NCBI GenBank assembly: GCA_031551775.1
Contig: JAVBND010000089.1
Span: forward strand, 1-45,218
From: Anaerozeibacter sp031551775
GTDB lineage: Bacteria; Bacillota; Clostridia; Christensenellales; Aristaeellaceae
DNA: 45,218 bases
Direction: 5' to 3'
Numbering within the stretch: the stretch's first letter is position 1; the number at the start of each line of letters is the position of its first letter. This document shows, piece after piece, positions 17,074-26,094 of this stretch. Below the pieces are notes generated by a model. That model saw only the letters and a program-made list of their open reading frames with translations, searched no databases and was not told the origin of the DNA. Made by a program: the position numbers and the translations under genes.

Positions 17074-18236
17074 ATGGACTACGCGCAAAAATAGACTATG
17101 TGCTCAAACATCAGCGCGCCGTACAGTGGCTCTATAAAAAACTCGGCAGCGCGGTGTTTCGGTTGGCGGGGCTGTTCGTCAAGACAGATGCACACCTGGT
17201 GCTGCTCTCAGGCCACGGGCGCAAATTCAACGATAGTCCTCGGGTGCTTTACGAAGCCATGCGACGCGACGCGCGATGCCGCGGCTTGCGCTACGTCTGG
17301 GCGCTCGAAGCGGGGGACGGGATCAAAATCGAGGGTGCGGACGTCGTCATTGCCGATACGCCGCAATACTTCCTGACCGCGCTGAAAGCCGGATATTGGA
17401 TCACCTCGGTCAATATTGAGCGCGGGCTCAGGTTCAAGAAGAAAAAAACGCGCTACCTCAACACTTGGCACGGCACGCCGCTCAAGACCATCGGAAACGC
17501 CGCCAGCGGGCGCAAAGACTATGATTTTTCAAACATTGATCTTTTTTGCGCGGCGGGCGCGTATGAAAAGGATATCTACCTGCGTGATTTTCTCGTGCGC
17601 GACGCGAGCATTTTGCTAAGCGGCCTGCCGCGAAACGACTTGCTCTATCATGCGGATGACGGCATGATTGCGGCCGCGCGCCAGCGGCTTTCCATTCCCG
17701 AAGGCAAGCGCGTGATTCTCTATGCGCCCACCTGGCGCGACAGCTTGGACGGCGGCATGGCCTACGCGTTGAAACCGCCGCTCGATATGGCAAATTGGGA
17801 GAAGGCTCTGGAAGGCAAGTACGTGGTCCTGGTTCGCGCGCATGCCTACACCAACCGTTTGATGGGCATCGAGTTTGGCGATTTCGCGCGCGACGTGACG
17901 AACCATCCGGATGTCAACGACCTCCTGCTTGCCGCCGACCTCTTGGTATCGGATTATTCGGCCATCCTGTTTGACTACGCGATCCTTGAGCGTCCTGAAA
18001 TATGCTTTGGCTACGACTACGAAGCGTACAAAGCCGCGCGCGGATTATACCTGGACCTTGAGAAGGCGGTCCCCGGCGGCGTGCTGAAGACCGAAGCGCA
18101 GGTACTTGACCGCATTCTGACGCTCGATGAGGACGCCGAACGCGAGAAGACGCGCGCGTTCAAGCGCAAGTTTCTAGAGGCGGGCGGCAACGCCACGCGC
18201 ATGTGCATTGACGCGCTGATGGAGGGCCTGAAATGA
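17070..18236 (+). CDS. CDP-glycerol glycerophosphotransferase family protein (TagB/TagF-like)
   Basis: 388-residue transferase of the Glyphos_transf family. Members move glycerol-phosphate or ribitol-phosphate units, or in short forms a priming unit, onto a lipid-linked glycan. The family blocks are NTWHGTPLK (131-139), ILYAPTWRD, and the AADLLVSDYSAILFDYA nucleotide-binding block. It lacks the N-terminal extension of long TagF polymerases, so it resembles the short TagB-like class. GTG 17070 overlaps the epimerase stop by 4 bp (GTGA). This is the strongest hint that the operon makes a phosphate-containing teichoic-acid-like polymer or decorated capsule. Confidence 0.9.
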   Translation: MNGLRAKIDYVLKHQRAVQWLYKKLGSAVFRLAGLFVKTDAHLVLLSGHGRKFNDSPRVLYEAMRRDARCRGLRYVWALEAGDGIKIEGADVVIADTPQYFLTALKAGYWITSVNIERGLRFKKKKTRYLNTWHGTPLKTIGNAASGRKDYDFSNIDLFCAAGAYEKDIYLRDFLVRDASILLSGLPRNDLLYHADDGMIAAARQRLSIPEGKRVILYAPTWRDSLDGGMAYALKPPLDMANWEKALEGKYVVLVRAHAYTNRLMGIEFGDFARDVTNHPDVNDLLLAADLLVSDYSAILFDYAILERPEICFGYDYEAYKAARGLYLDLEKAVPGGVLKTEAQVLDRILTLDEDAEREKTRAFKRKFLEAGGNATRMCIDALMEGLK

Positions 18237-19438
18237 AGATCGTTTTCCTCTTGAGCCTCAACATGACCCGGCCCGGCCCATCGCTGCACATCCTGACTTC
18301 ACTCATCAAAACGCTTGCGGACGAAGGCCACGCGGTCCACATCATCGAGGAACAAGCGCCCGGCGAAGGCGCGTTGCCCCAAACGCTTTCCGGTCACCGG
18401 AATATCAGTGTAGACGCGGTACCGGTCCCCGCGCAGGAGAAGGGCAATTTCGTTAAACGCTACATCGCAAAATCGCGCTATGCCGCAAGAACCGGAAAGT
18501 ACCTCGCCCGCCACAAAGATGCCGACCTCGTCTACGTGCACTCGTGCAACACCCAGGCGATTTTCGCCTACCTTGTCAGGCGCGTCGCCAAGGGCGCAAA
18601 ACTCGTCCTCAACGTGCAGGACATCTTCCCCTTAAACGCCGCCGCGATCGGCGCGCTCAAGCTAGGCGGCCTTGTTTACCGGATTACGGCTTGCCTGCAG
18701 CGCTACGGCTATCGCAAGGCGGACAGCGTAATTACACTGTCCGAGGACATGCGGCTCAGTTTGATTGAGGAAGGCGCGAGCGCCGACAAGACAAACGTGA
18801 TCGCGCTTTGGAGTTACAGCGACGACGTCGAGCCCATCATGGATGAAGACAACCGCTTTTTGGCCATGCATCCGGAACTGAAGGATTTCTTTCGCGCTTT
18901 GTACGCGGGCAACATCGGAACCATGCAAAACGTGGAACTGATCCTGGACGCGGCGGCACTGCTCTTGGATGAGCCGCGCGTCCGGCTGGTGATCGTGGGC
19001 GGCGGCGCGCGCAAGGCGGCGCTTGAGGACCAAGCGGTTTCACGCGGTCTTACGAACGTGCTGTTTTACGAAGCCGTTCCCGGCGAGCACGCGATCGACC
19101 TGTATTCAATGGCAAGCGTCAATCTGATCACCCTTGCGCCCGGCGTCATTAAAACCGCCTTCCCCAGCAAGACCACCGCCTGCTTTGCGGTCGCGCGGCC
19201 CATCATTGCGGCGGTGGATACCGACAGCCAGTACGCCCGGATGGTCGAAGCATGCGATAAGTGCTCAGTCGTCGATCCGTCAAGCCCCGAAGCGCTGGCC
19301 GAACGCATCTTGAAGAACCTCCAAGAAGGCGTAGGCGGCCTGTCGGAAGGCGCGCGCGCTCTCTACCGGCAAAAGTTTTCTCAGCAAGCCGGGACTCGGC
19401 AACATGTCGATTTGTTCAAACGCCTCGTGCGCGGATAA
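18233..19438 (+). CDS. Glycosyltransferase family 4
   Basis: 401-residue GT-B glycosyltransferase. The N-terminal acceptor half starts MKIVFLLSLNMTRPGPSLHI. The C-terminal half holds the ALYAGNIGTMQNVELILDA block and VIVGGGARK. The usual EAMACGxP block is replaced by SKTTACFAVARPIIA, the variant seen in WbuB-like GT4 enzymes. It is cytosolic or membrane-associated. ATG 18233 overlaps the previous stop by 4 bp. The transferred sugar is unknown. Confidence 0.9.
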   Translation: MKIVFLLSLNMTRPGPSLHILTSLIKTLADEGHAVHIIEEQAPGEGALPQTLSGHRNISVDAVPVPAQEKGNFVKRYIAKSRYAARTGKYLARHKDADLVYVHSCNTQAIFAYLVRRVAKGAKLVLNVQDIFPLNAAAIGALKLGGLVYRITACLQRYGYRKADSVITLSEDMRLSLIEEGASADKTNVIALWSYSDDVEPIMDEDNRFLAMHPELKDFFRALYAGNIGTMQNVELILDAAALLLDEPRVRLVIVGGGARKAALEDQAVSRGLTNVLFYEAVPGEHAIDLYSMASVNLITLAPGVIKTAFPSKTTACFAVARPIIAAVDTDSQYARMVEACDKCSVVDPSSPEALAERILKNLQEGVGGLSEGARALYRQKFSQQAGTRQHVDLFKRLVRG

Positions 19439-19453
19439 TAGGGAGAAATGCCA

Positions 19454-20629
19454 ATGAAAATCGTGCATCTATGCCTGGGCAATTATTTCGTGGACAACTA
19501 TTCGTACCAGGAAAATATGCTGACCAAGTATCACAAGCTTGCCGGACACGATGTGGCCGTGATCGCTTCGTTGTATACTTTTGACAAGCACGGCCAGGTG
19601 ACCTACCTCACCGAGGGCGGGCGGTACACAAACGAATACGGGATTCCCGTCACGCGCCTGAACTACCGGGGGAACCTGCGCCTGGCGCGGCGCTTGCGCC
19701 GTTACCAGGGCGTTTATCAGGCGCTGGAGCGCGAAAAACCCGATGTGCTGTTCATCCACGGCTGCCAGTTCGTTGACATCAGGCAGGTGGTCAAGTACGT
19801 AAAGCGCAACCCGGGCATCACCGTATACGTGGACAATCACGCCGATTTTTCAAACAGCGCGCGCAATCCCTTTACGCGTTACCTGCTGCACCCGCTTCTG
19901 TGGCGGCGCTGCGCCAAGGCGATTGAGCCCTACGCGAAAAAGTTCTACGGCGTGCTCCCCGCGCGCGTGGATTTCCTCAAGAACATATACGGCGTCTTCC
20001 CTGAGAAGGTGGAACTGCTGGTCATGGGCGCGGACGACGAGCTGGTCAAGAAGAGCGCCGATGCCGCCGTGAGAAAACGCATTCGCGATCAGTACGGCAT
20101 CAAGGACGACGATTTTCTCATCATGACCGGAGGCAAGATCAACGAGTTCAAGACGCAGACGCTCCTGCTCATGGAAGCGGTGCTTGGGATCGCGCGGGAG
20201 AACGTCAAGCTGATCGTATTCGGCTCGGTCATCCCTGAAATGCAAAAAAAAGTAAACTCGCTGAGCGACGGCGACGCCGTCCAGTACATCGGCTGGGTTG
20301 ACGCGCTTAACTGCTACGACTATTTTGCCGCGGCGGATCTCGTGGTGTTCCCGGGCCGCCACTCGGTGTTCTGGGAGCAAGTGTGCGGCCAGGGCATCCC
20401 GCTGATGGTCAAGAGATGGGACGGCACCACCCATGTGGACATTGGCGGAAACGTGGTCTTTCTTACCGAGGACAGCGAGCGCGAGATACGGGAAAAAATC
20501 TTGTGGTTGCTGGACGATCCCGAGGCGTACAAATGCATGAAGCAAGCCGCCGAGCGCGAAGGCATGAAGCATTTTTCCTATGTGGACATCGCCCGGCGCA
20601 GCATTGAGGAGGCCGGTGATGACGCTTAA
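19454..20629 (+). CDS. Glycosyltransferase family 4-like protein
   Basis: 391-residue GT-B protein beginning MKIVHLCLGNYFVDNYSYQE, with IMTGGKINEFKTQ and AADLVVFPGRHSVFWEQ in the donor-binding half. The EAMACG motif is replaced by EQVCGQGIP, so it is a divergent GT4 enzyme. ATG 19454 is 8 nt from GGGAG; the in-frame ATG 19448 is too close to that site. It is the fourth gene of the operon. Confidence 0.88.
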   Translation: MKIVHLCLGNYFVDNYSYQENMLTKYHKLAGHDVAVIASLYTFDKHGQVTYLTEGGRYTNEYGIPVTRLNYRGNLRLARRLRRYQGVYQALEREKPDVLFIHGCQFVDIRQVVKYVKRNPGITVYVDNHADFSNSARNPFTRYLLHPLLWRRCAKAIEPYAKKFYGVLPARVDFLKNIYGVFPEKVELLVMGADDELVKKSADAAVRKRIRDQYGIKDDDFLIMTGGKINEFKTQTLLLMEAVLGIARENVKLIVFGSVIPEMQKKVNSLSDGDAVQYIGWVDALNCYDYFAAADLVVFPGRHSVFWEQVCGQGIPLMVKRWDGTTHVDIGGNVVFLTEDSEREIREKILWLLDDPEAYKCMKQAAEREGMKHFSYVDIARRSIEEAGDDA

Positions 20630-21773
20630 AAAGCTGACGGTGGTATGCGAACGCTTCCCCTCCCCCGCCGAGCCGGTGTTCACCTTCGTAGACGACCTGG
20701 TTTCGGCGCTGAGCGACCTGGGAACCCAAGTGACCGTGATCTCGCCGCAGAGCCTTACGCGGGTGTTCCTGCGCGACGGCCATCGCGCGAAGCGGCGTTG
20801 GGTGCGCGAAACTTCCGGCGGCACTTCTTTTGCCGTGCTCCAGCCCTGGTACATCTCCTTCAGCGGAACGTTTCGCAAACTCGGCAAGTCGAGCTACCGA
20901 CGCGCGGTGGAGCGCGCCATGCGAAAGGCGGGCGCCGCCGATGCCGTCTATGCGCATTTCTGGTTTTCCGCCGTTGCGGCGGGCGCGTACCTGCTCGGCA
21001 CGGGCAACGAAGGCGCCGGGCGTCTCTTCGTCGGTTGCGGCGAGAGCGAACTGCGCGCGCGCCTTTGCAGCGAGGTGCGGCGCATATCGCGCACGGTGGG
21101 CGGCGTCATCAGCGTATCAGGCAAGAACAAGGCCGATTGCGTATCGATGTACGGAATTGATGACAAAGATATTGCGGTATTGCCCAACGGCGTCGATGAG
21201 CGCCTGTTTTACCGTCGGGATGACCGCGCCGAGCTTCGGCGGGCGCTGGGGCTTTCCGAAAAGGATTTCGCCGTGGCATTCGTCGGCTGGTTCGACCAGC
21301 GCAAAGGCGTCAAGCGCCTGGAAGAAGCGCTGAAGGGCCTCACAGACGTCAAAGTGATCTACATAGGCTACGGCGATCTGACGCCCGGAGGGGACAACAT
21401 CGTCTATTGCGGGCGCGTAGCGCACGAGGAGATTGCGCGCTACCTCAACGCCGCGGATGTGTTTGTCTTGCCAACGCGCGCGGAGGGCTGCTGCAACGCC
21501 ATTGTCGAAGCCATGGCGTGCGGCTTGCCGGTCATCTCCTCGAGCGGGGCTTTCAACGACGATTTGCTCGCGCCGGACCGTTCGCTTCGGGTCGATCCTG
21601 ACGATATTGCGGCCATTCGCGAGGCGGTTCAAACGCTTCGCGACGAACCCGCGCGCGCCCGCGCAATGGGAGAGGCCGCCTATGCCTTTGCCCTGGGCCT
21701 GACCGTCAAGGAGCGCGCGAAAAAAATCAAGGCGTTCATTGAGAACCGCCTTGACGGGGCGTGCACAAAGTAG
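20619..21773 (+). CDS. Glycosyltransferase family 4
   Basis: 384-residue GT-B glycosyltransferase. The C-terminal half has the classic blocks VAFVGWFDQRKGVKRL, LNAADVFVLPTRAEG and NAIVEAMACGLPVISS. ATG 20619 follows GAGGAGG and overlaps the previous gene by 11 nt. It is the last gene of the glycan operon. Only 4 bp separate it from the convergent LytTR regulator, and no terminator is visible there. The operon contains no polymerase, flippase or ABC exporter, so those must lie elsewhere. Confidence 0.92.
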   Translation: MTLKKLTVVCERFPSPAEPVFTFVDDLVSALSDLGTQVTVISPQSLTRVFLRDGHRAKRRWVRETSGGTSFAVLQPWYISFSGTFRKLGKSSYRRAVERAMRKAGAADAVYAHFWFSAVAAGAYLLGTGNEGAGRLFVGCGESELRARLCSEVRRISRTVGGVISVSGKNKADCVSMYGIDDKDIAVLPNGVDERLFYRRDDRAELRRALGLSEKDFAVAFVGWFDQRKGVKRLEEALKGLTDVKVIYIGYGDLTPGGDNIVYCGRVAHEEIARYLNAADVFVLPTRAEGCCNAIVEAMACGLPVISSSGAFNDDLLAPDRSLRVDPDDIAAIREAVQTLRDEPARARAMGEAAYAFALGLTVKERAKKIKAFIENRLDGACTK

Positions 21774-21777
21774 CCGG

Positions 21778-22530
21778 CTATATTACGACGCCGTCGTGGA
21801 ACGCGGACACATAGTCGATGAAGCGCTGCTTGACATCAGAGTAAACGCGCTTGGAAATCGGAACGATGGCGCCTGAAATCATTTCGAATTCGCGCTGGTT
21901 GATGCCCGCCACATGATCCATGTTGACGACAAAGGACGCGTGCGGCTTGATAAAGCGCGGGTCGGTGAGTGCGCTTTCGACCACCGCGCTAAACGATTCC
22001 TGGATCACGCGGCTCATCACCGTGCTGCCGTCGCCCAAATGAAAGGCCAGCGCATGGTTTAAATACTCCACATACTCGATCCTGTGGATTCCTACGTTGA
22101 AATAGCCCTCTTTGCGCTTGATTAAGAGGTTCTTGCTGGCTGGCCTGTCGATGCGGTTAAGCGCCTTGTCGAGCACCTTGGCAATGGCCTCCGGCTCTAT
22201 GGGTTTTATCATGTATTGAAGCGGCGCGGTGCTGCTGGCTTCGAGCGCAAACCGGTCGGAAGATGTGGTATAGATGATGGTGGCATAATCGTCCCGCTTC
22301 CTGATCATCTTTCCCACCTCGATGCCGGAGTACATGGGCATGATGACGTCAAGCAAGTACAAGTCAAAGTAAAGTTCTGGCCGCTCAAGGCATTCCAGCA
22401 AGTCGTAGACCGACTGAAAACGGCGCACAAGGAACTCGACACCTTCCTGTGCTTTTAAATAATTTGCCACCTGTGCGTACAAAAGCTCCAGTGAACTGAC
22501 CTCATCGTCACAAATCGCGACACGAATCAT
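21778..22530 (-). CDS. LytTR-family response regulator
   Basis: 250-residue AgrA/LytR-type regulator. The receiver domain (1-120) has acidic pocket D8-D9 and phosphoacceptor D61 (LLDVIMP), with IKP near 110. The C-terminal LytTR DNA-binding domain covers about 145-245 (YFNVGIHRIEYVEYLNHAL ... KPHASFVVNMDHVAGI). ATG 22530 has AGAGGA upstream. No histidine kinase lies next to it, so it is an orphan here. Its promoter contains a perfect inverted repeat. Confidence 0.93.
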   Translation of the reverse strand: MIRVAICDDEVSSLELLYAQVANYLKAQEGVEFLVRRFQSVYDLLECLERPELYFDLYLLDVIMPMYSGIEVGKMIRKRDDYATIIYTTSSDRFALEASSTAPLQYMIKPIEPEAIAKVLDKALNRIDRPASKNLLIKRKEGYFNVGIHRIEYVEYLNHALAFHLGDGSTVMSRVIQESFSAVVESALTDPRFIKPHASFVVNMDHVAGINQREFEMISGAIVPISKRVYSDVKQRFIDYVSAFHDGVVI

Positions 22531-22580
22531 ATCGCACAATTCCTCTACACAATTGCTCCGTATATATTTACAGTACCATA

Positions 22581-22598
22581 CGAAAGTGCTTTCGTCAA
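22581..22598 (-). promoter_or_regulatory. -35 box and operator-like inverted repeat upstream of the LytTR regulator
   Basis: Minus-strand TTGACG (22598-22593) is a good -35. Just downstream, overlapping it, is the repeat CGAAAG-TG-CTTTCG (22581-22594), which extends to 7-bp arms with its flanking A and T. No good -10 is found at 17 bp, so the promoter may need an activator or use a poor -10 near 22570. Confidence 0.45.
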
Positions 22599-22676
22599 CC
22601 TTTTTCAATCAGCAAAAAAGCGCCTGGCGGCACAATCGGACGCGCCCGCCGCGTTGCTCATCCCCATCTTGGGTAA

Positions 22677-22708
22677 ACGCCCCTTCAAGCCAATGGCCGA
22701 AGGGGCGT
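22677..22708 (-). terminator. Hairpin after the AraC/GyrI-like regulator gene
   Basis: 10-bp stem ACGCCCCTTC / GAAGGGGCGT with a 12-nt loop, just after the stop at 22713. It is followed leftward by only TTT, so termination may be weak. Confidence 0.55.
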
Positions 22709-22712
22709 CTGG

Positions 22713-23615
22713 TTATGCCGGGTACTCCGTCACCGGCCAGCCTTCAATGTAACCTCGGCTGCCGATTGGCGAAAGCTGGAAACGCGGTCCGGCGTCCGGA
22801 GCCCACGCCCATCCAAAGCGCGTCGGATCAAATTTCTCAATAGCCTCCATCACAAGCGCGATCGCTTTTTCAAATTGCGCCTCTTCATACGGTTCGCCCT
22901 GGAAAACCATGTACTTTGACGCGGGAAGATCAATGATATCAAATCCGTCCGCCACCGTTCCCTGATAATCGGCCGGCAGTTCTACGCCCTGACAATAGAG
23001 CGACGTGCCCGGTTTTCGCAAGGTATCCGGCAACCACAGGCCCACCGGTTCGTACAGTGCGCCCTTTACGCTTTCAAGCCATCCCCACACATCACACCCG
23101 ACTTCCTCACAGTAGGTGAAGTACTCCTCCGCTTTCACGCCGCGCCTCAGCATCATCTTGCGCGCCGGACGCTCAATCACCTGCGTGAACACTACGGAAC
23201 TGTTCATGGCTTCCGCCTCCTCTTTCTCAAAGTGCTTGTATTGACTGAAGACCGGGTAGTAACAAAACAGCGCAATGGGCGGCGTCTCCTTCCGGTAGCG
23301 GCTGGGCGTGATGCCAAACTTCACCGAAAACGCCTTGGTGAACCCCTCATGGGAAGCAAAAGCGCTCTCAAGCGCGACATCGAGCACGCTCTTCGCGCCA
23401 TCGCGCAACTTTTTCGCCGCGTGGGAAAGGCGCACATCGCGCAGGTACGCAAACGGCGTTTGCCCTGTCAGCTCAGAAAACGCGCGCAATGCCTGCCAGG
23501 GAGAATACACCGCTGCCCTGGCCAGGTCCTCAAGCGTGATTTCTTCCTGGTGATGGGAGAGGATGTACTCCTGCATCCGGTTGACCGCCTTAACCTTGTC
23601 CCATTTTCCGCTCAT
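22713..23615 (-). CDS. AraC-family regulator with GyrI-like effector-binding domain
   Basis: 300-residue two-domain regulator. The N-terminal AraC/XylS double helix-turn-helix (about 8-110) includes ITLEDLARAAVYSPWQALRAFSE and FGITPSRYRK. The C-terminal GyrI-like/effector-binding domain (about 138-298) includes the aromatic EFNYR-like pocket region around GWAWAPDAGPRFQLSPIG. The layout is that of the Rob/SoxS-like drug-sensing regulators. ATG 23615 (MSGKWDKV) follows a GGGTGG site, and upstream in-frame starts lack one. A possible extended -10 (TGGTATCAT, 23633-23641) lies only about 20 nt before the start. It is divergent from rnr. Confidence 0.88.
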   Translation of the reverse strand: MSGKWDKVKAVNRMQEYILSHHQEEITLEDLARAAVYSPWQALRAFSELTGQTPFAYLRDVRLSHAAKKLRDGAKSVLDVALESAFASHEGFTKAFSVKFGITPSRYRKETPPIALFCYYPVFSQYKHFEKEEAEAMNSSVVFTQVIERPARKMMLRRGVKAEEYFTYCEEVGCDVWGWLESVKGALYEPVGLWLPDTLRKPGTSLYCQGVELPADYQGTVADGFDIIDLPASKYMVFQGEPYEEAQFEKAIALVMEAIEKFDPTRFGWAWAPDAGPRFQLSPIGSRGYIEGWPVTEYPA

Positions 23616-23749
23616 GTTTACCACCCGAAGCCATGATACCATACCCACTCTATGATTTTCTTGACCTGAATTGCTCAATTGAATCGTCCGGTAATCTTTG
23701 GACGGCAAAGCGCGCCATGCGGTTGCCCGCACCGTTTTTTATGTGCCTG

Positions 23750-23778
23750 TTTACCAATTCGCCCAAATGGGTTATGAT
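23750..23778 (+). promoter_or_regulatory. Promoter of rnr
   Basis: TTTACC (23750-23755), 17-bp spacer, TATGAT (23773-23778), 32 nt before ATG 23811. Confidence 0.6.
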
Positions 23779-23810
23779 ATAGAGAAAGACAGAAAAGGAG
23801 GGGCGAAAAA

Positions 23811-25964
23811 ATGAAGGATACGATTGTGGACCTCCTGAAAGGCCGAAAAAAGGCGATGGACGTATTTGAGATTGCCGAAGCGCTTGAGCAACCGGTTGAT
23901 GCTGCGTTTGAAGCGCTGACCGCCCTCACCGGCGATGGCCGCGTGGCGCTGACCCGTAAGGGCCGCTACGCCTTAACCACAGACCTTGGTCTGATATCCG
24001 CGCGCACAGGGGTTTTGCGCAAGGGGGGATTGGTCGCGCGCCCAATGGACGGCAGCCAACAATTGCTCATCAAAAAACGCGGCGACCTGCGCCCCATGGC
24101 AGATGACTTGATCCTGGTTCGTCTCTCGGACACAGACCCCACAACCTGTACGGTAGAAGCCATCACCCGCCGCGCGCGCGAGGGCTTCCTTGCCATCTTT
24201 GCCATGATGCCGGTAGAGGAACCGCTCAAAGCGCCGCGCAAGAATTCGCGAAAAGACCGCGGGCGCGGCGTCACGCGCACACGCGTCACCTACGCACCCT
24301 CGGTCACGCCGGTCGATCCCCGCCTGACGCGCAAGATTGAACTCGAAGGCGACTTGAACGGCGCGCGAAACGGCGACATGGTGATGCTTAAAATCGTGGG
24401 TTGGCCGTCGCAGGGCGTGAAACTGCGCGCGGTAATTGAGCGCGTCATGGGCGATGCCGACGACATCCGTGTGCAATTAAGCGCCATTGCGGCAAATCAC
24501 GGTCTCCGTGATGCCTTCCCGCCGGGTGCGCTCGCGCAGGCCGATGCCCTCCCGCAGGAAGTCTTGGAGCGCGACCGCGAAGGACGGCTTGACCTCACCG
24601 CGCTTACGCTTTTCACCATTGACGGGATCGACGCGCAGGATTTTGACGATGCCGTATCACTCGAAAAGACCGAAGTGGGCTATCGGCTCGGCGTGCACAT
24701 CGCCGATGTATCGCACTATGTCCGGCCCGGGACGCCCATAGACCGGGAAGCGCTTGAGCGCGGCACCTCCGTGTACCTTCCGGGGCTTACGCTGCCGATG
24801 CTGCCCGAGCCGCTTTCAAACCGCATGTGCTCCTTGATGCCAAACGTTGACCGGTTGGCCATGAGCCTTATGATGGAAATCGCAAACGGGAAAGTCGTCG
24901 ATCACACCTTATCGCCTTCGGTCATACATTCAAGCGCGCGACTCACCTATGAAGAAGTCAACAAGATGCTCGCGGGTGAGAAAAACGATGTGCCCGAAGA
25001 CCTTCACGGAACACTGCGCGCGATGGTATCGCTGGCCAATGTCCTGCGCCAAGCGCGCCATGCGCGCGGCAGCATTGATTTCGATTTGCCTGAAGCGGCG
25101 TTTACACTAGGCCCTGAAGGCCGTCCCATTGATGTCTTTGCGCGCAATCGCGGCGAATCCGAGCGCATGATCGAAGATTTCATGCTGCTTGCCAACGAGA
25201 CGGTGGCGCTCCTGGCCCGCACGACCGAATTGCCCTTCCTTTACCGCGTACACGCAAAGCCAGATACAGACCGGGTTCGGTCTCTTGAAGCCTTCCTTGG
25301 GGGGCTTGACATCAAGACGCGCCTCGGCGCCGATCCTTCGCCCATGCGCTTCAGCCAGGTGCTTGAGCAGGCTGAAGGCAAGCCGGAAGAGAGCCTCATC
25401 AAGCAAGTAATGCTGCGCTCGCTTCGCCGCGCCGAATACGCAGCCGAACCGCTCGGGCATTTTGGCCTTGCCGCGAACGACTACTGCCACTTTACATCCC
25501 CCATCCGCCGATATCCGGACCTCATGGTCCATCGCATGCTCAAACTCCTGCTGTCGGGCTCAACAAAGGAATACGCTGCCCATGAAAAACACATGCCCGA
25601 CCTTGCGCGCTTGACATCCGCGGCCGAGCAGCGCGCGACGCTTGCCGAGCGCGACGCCGACGATTTGCTCAAGGCGCACTACATGCTGGGCCACATCGGC
25701 GAAGAATTTGACGGCATCGTGACCGGCGTCGCCGCATGGGGCTTTTATGTAACGCTGCCCAATACCGTGGAAGGGCTTGTTCCGCTGCGCACGATGGAAG
25801 GGGATTGGGATCTTGACGCCGAGCGGCACCAATTGAAAAACCCGCGCGGCGGTTTTATCCGCCTTGGCGACGCGGCGCGCGTAAGTGCCGCGCGGGTTAC
25901 CACGTTCCCGAGTGAAATTGACTTCACCCTCATCTACAGGCACGATACGAAACGCCGCCGGTAA
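23811..25964 (+). CDS. rnr: Ribonuclease R
   Basis: 717-residue processive 3'-5' exoribonuclease of the RNB family. It has an N-terminal winged-helix-like segment (about 1-60), cold-shock-like domains, the catalytic RNB domain with TIDGIDAQDFDDAV near 270 (the metal-binding aspartates) and YCHFTSPIRRYPDLMVHR near 558, then a C-terminal S1 domain (about 635-710). The usual long lysine-rich tail is reduced to KRRR. AAGGAGG precedes ATG 23811. It is a monocistronic gene; smpB/secG, common neighbours elsewhere, are not in this window. Confidence 0.96.
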   Translation: MKDTIVDLLKGRKKAMDVFEIAEALEQPVDAAFEALTALTGDGRVALTRKGRYALTTDLGLISARTGVLRKGGLVARPMDGSQQLLIKKRGDLRPMADDLILVRLSDTDPTTCTVEAITRRAREGFLAIFAMMPVEEPLKAPRKNSRKDRGRGVTRTRVTYAPSVTPVDPRLTRKIELEGDLNGARNGDMVMLKIVGWPSQGVKLRAVIERVMGDADDIRVQLSAIAANHGLRDAFPPGALAQADALPQEVLERDREGRLDLTALTLFTIDGIDAQDFDDAVSLEKTEVGYRLGVHIADVSHYVRPGTPIDREALERGTSVYLPGLTLPMLPEPLSNRMCSLMPNVDRLAMSLMMEIANGKVVDHTLSPSVIHSSARLTYEEVNKMLAGEKNDVPEDLHGTLRAMVSLANVLRQARHARGSIDFDLPEAAFTLGPEGRPIDVFARNRGESERMIEDFMLLANETVALLARTTELPFLYRVHAKPDTDRVRSLEAFLGGLDIKTRLGADPSPMRFSQVLEQAEGKPEESLIKQVMLRSLRRAEYAAEPLGHFGLAANDYCHFTSPIRRYPDLMVHRMLKLLLSGSTKEYAAHEKHMPDLARLTSAAEQRATLAERDADDLLKAHYMLGHIGEEFDGIVTGVAAWGFYVTLPNTVEGLVPLRTMEGDWDLDAERHQLKNPRGGFIRLGDAARVSAARVTTFPSEIDFTLIYRHDTKRRR

Positions 25965-25998
25965 ATCCTTCACCGGTTTGTTATCACAATCCGCCCGA

Positions 25999-26030
25999 AA
26001 TATCCATGACTGTTTGATGGAATATCCATG
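25999..26030 (+). repeat. Pair of 10-bp direct repeats upstream of the rhamnoside operon (likely activator site)
   Basis: AATATCCATG at 25999-26008 and again at 26021-26030, a 22-bp period (two helical turns). The second copy abuts the expected -35 position of the promoter whose TATAAT is at 26052-26057. Tandem direct repeats touching a poor -35 are the usual layout for AraC-type activators, and the operon encodes one (31013-32497). Confidence 0.65.
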
Positions 26031-26057
26031 GAATCGCCCAAGGCCTTCGTCTATAAT
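26029..26057 (+). promoter_or_regulatory. Activator-dependent-looking promoter of the rhamnoside operon
   Basis: Perfect TATAAT (26052-26057), with only TGGAAT at the 17-bp -35 position (26029-26034). The weak -35 overlaps the upstream direct repeat, so transcription probably needs the activator. Confidence 0.6.
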
Positions 26058-26094
26058 TTATGGTAGAAATCCGAAATAGAAGGAGGATGTATGT

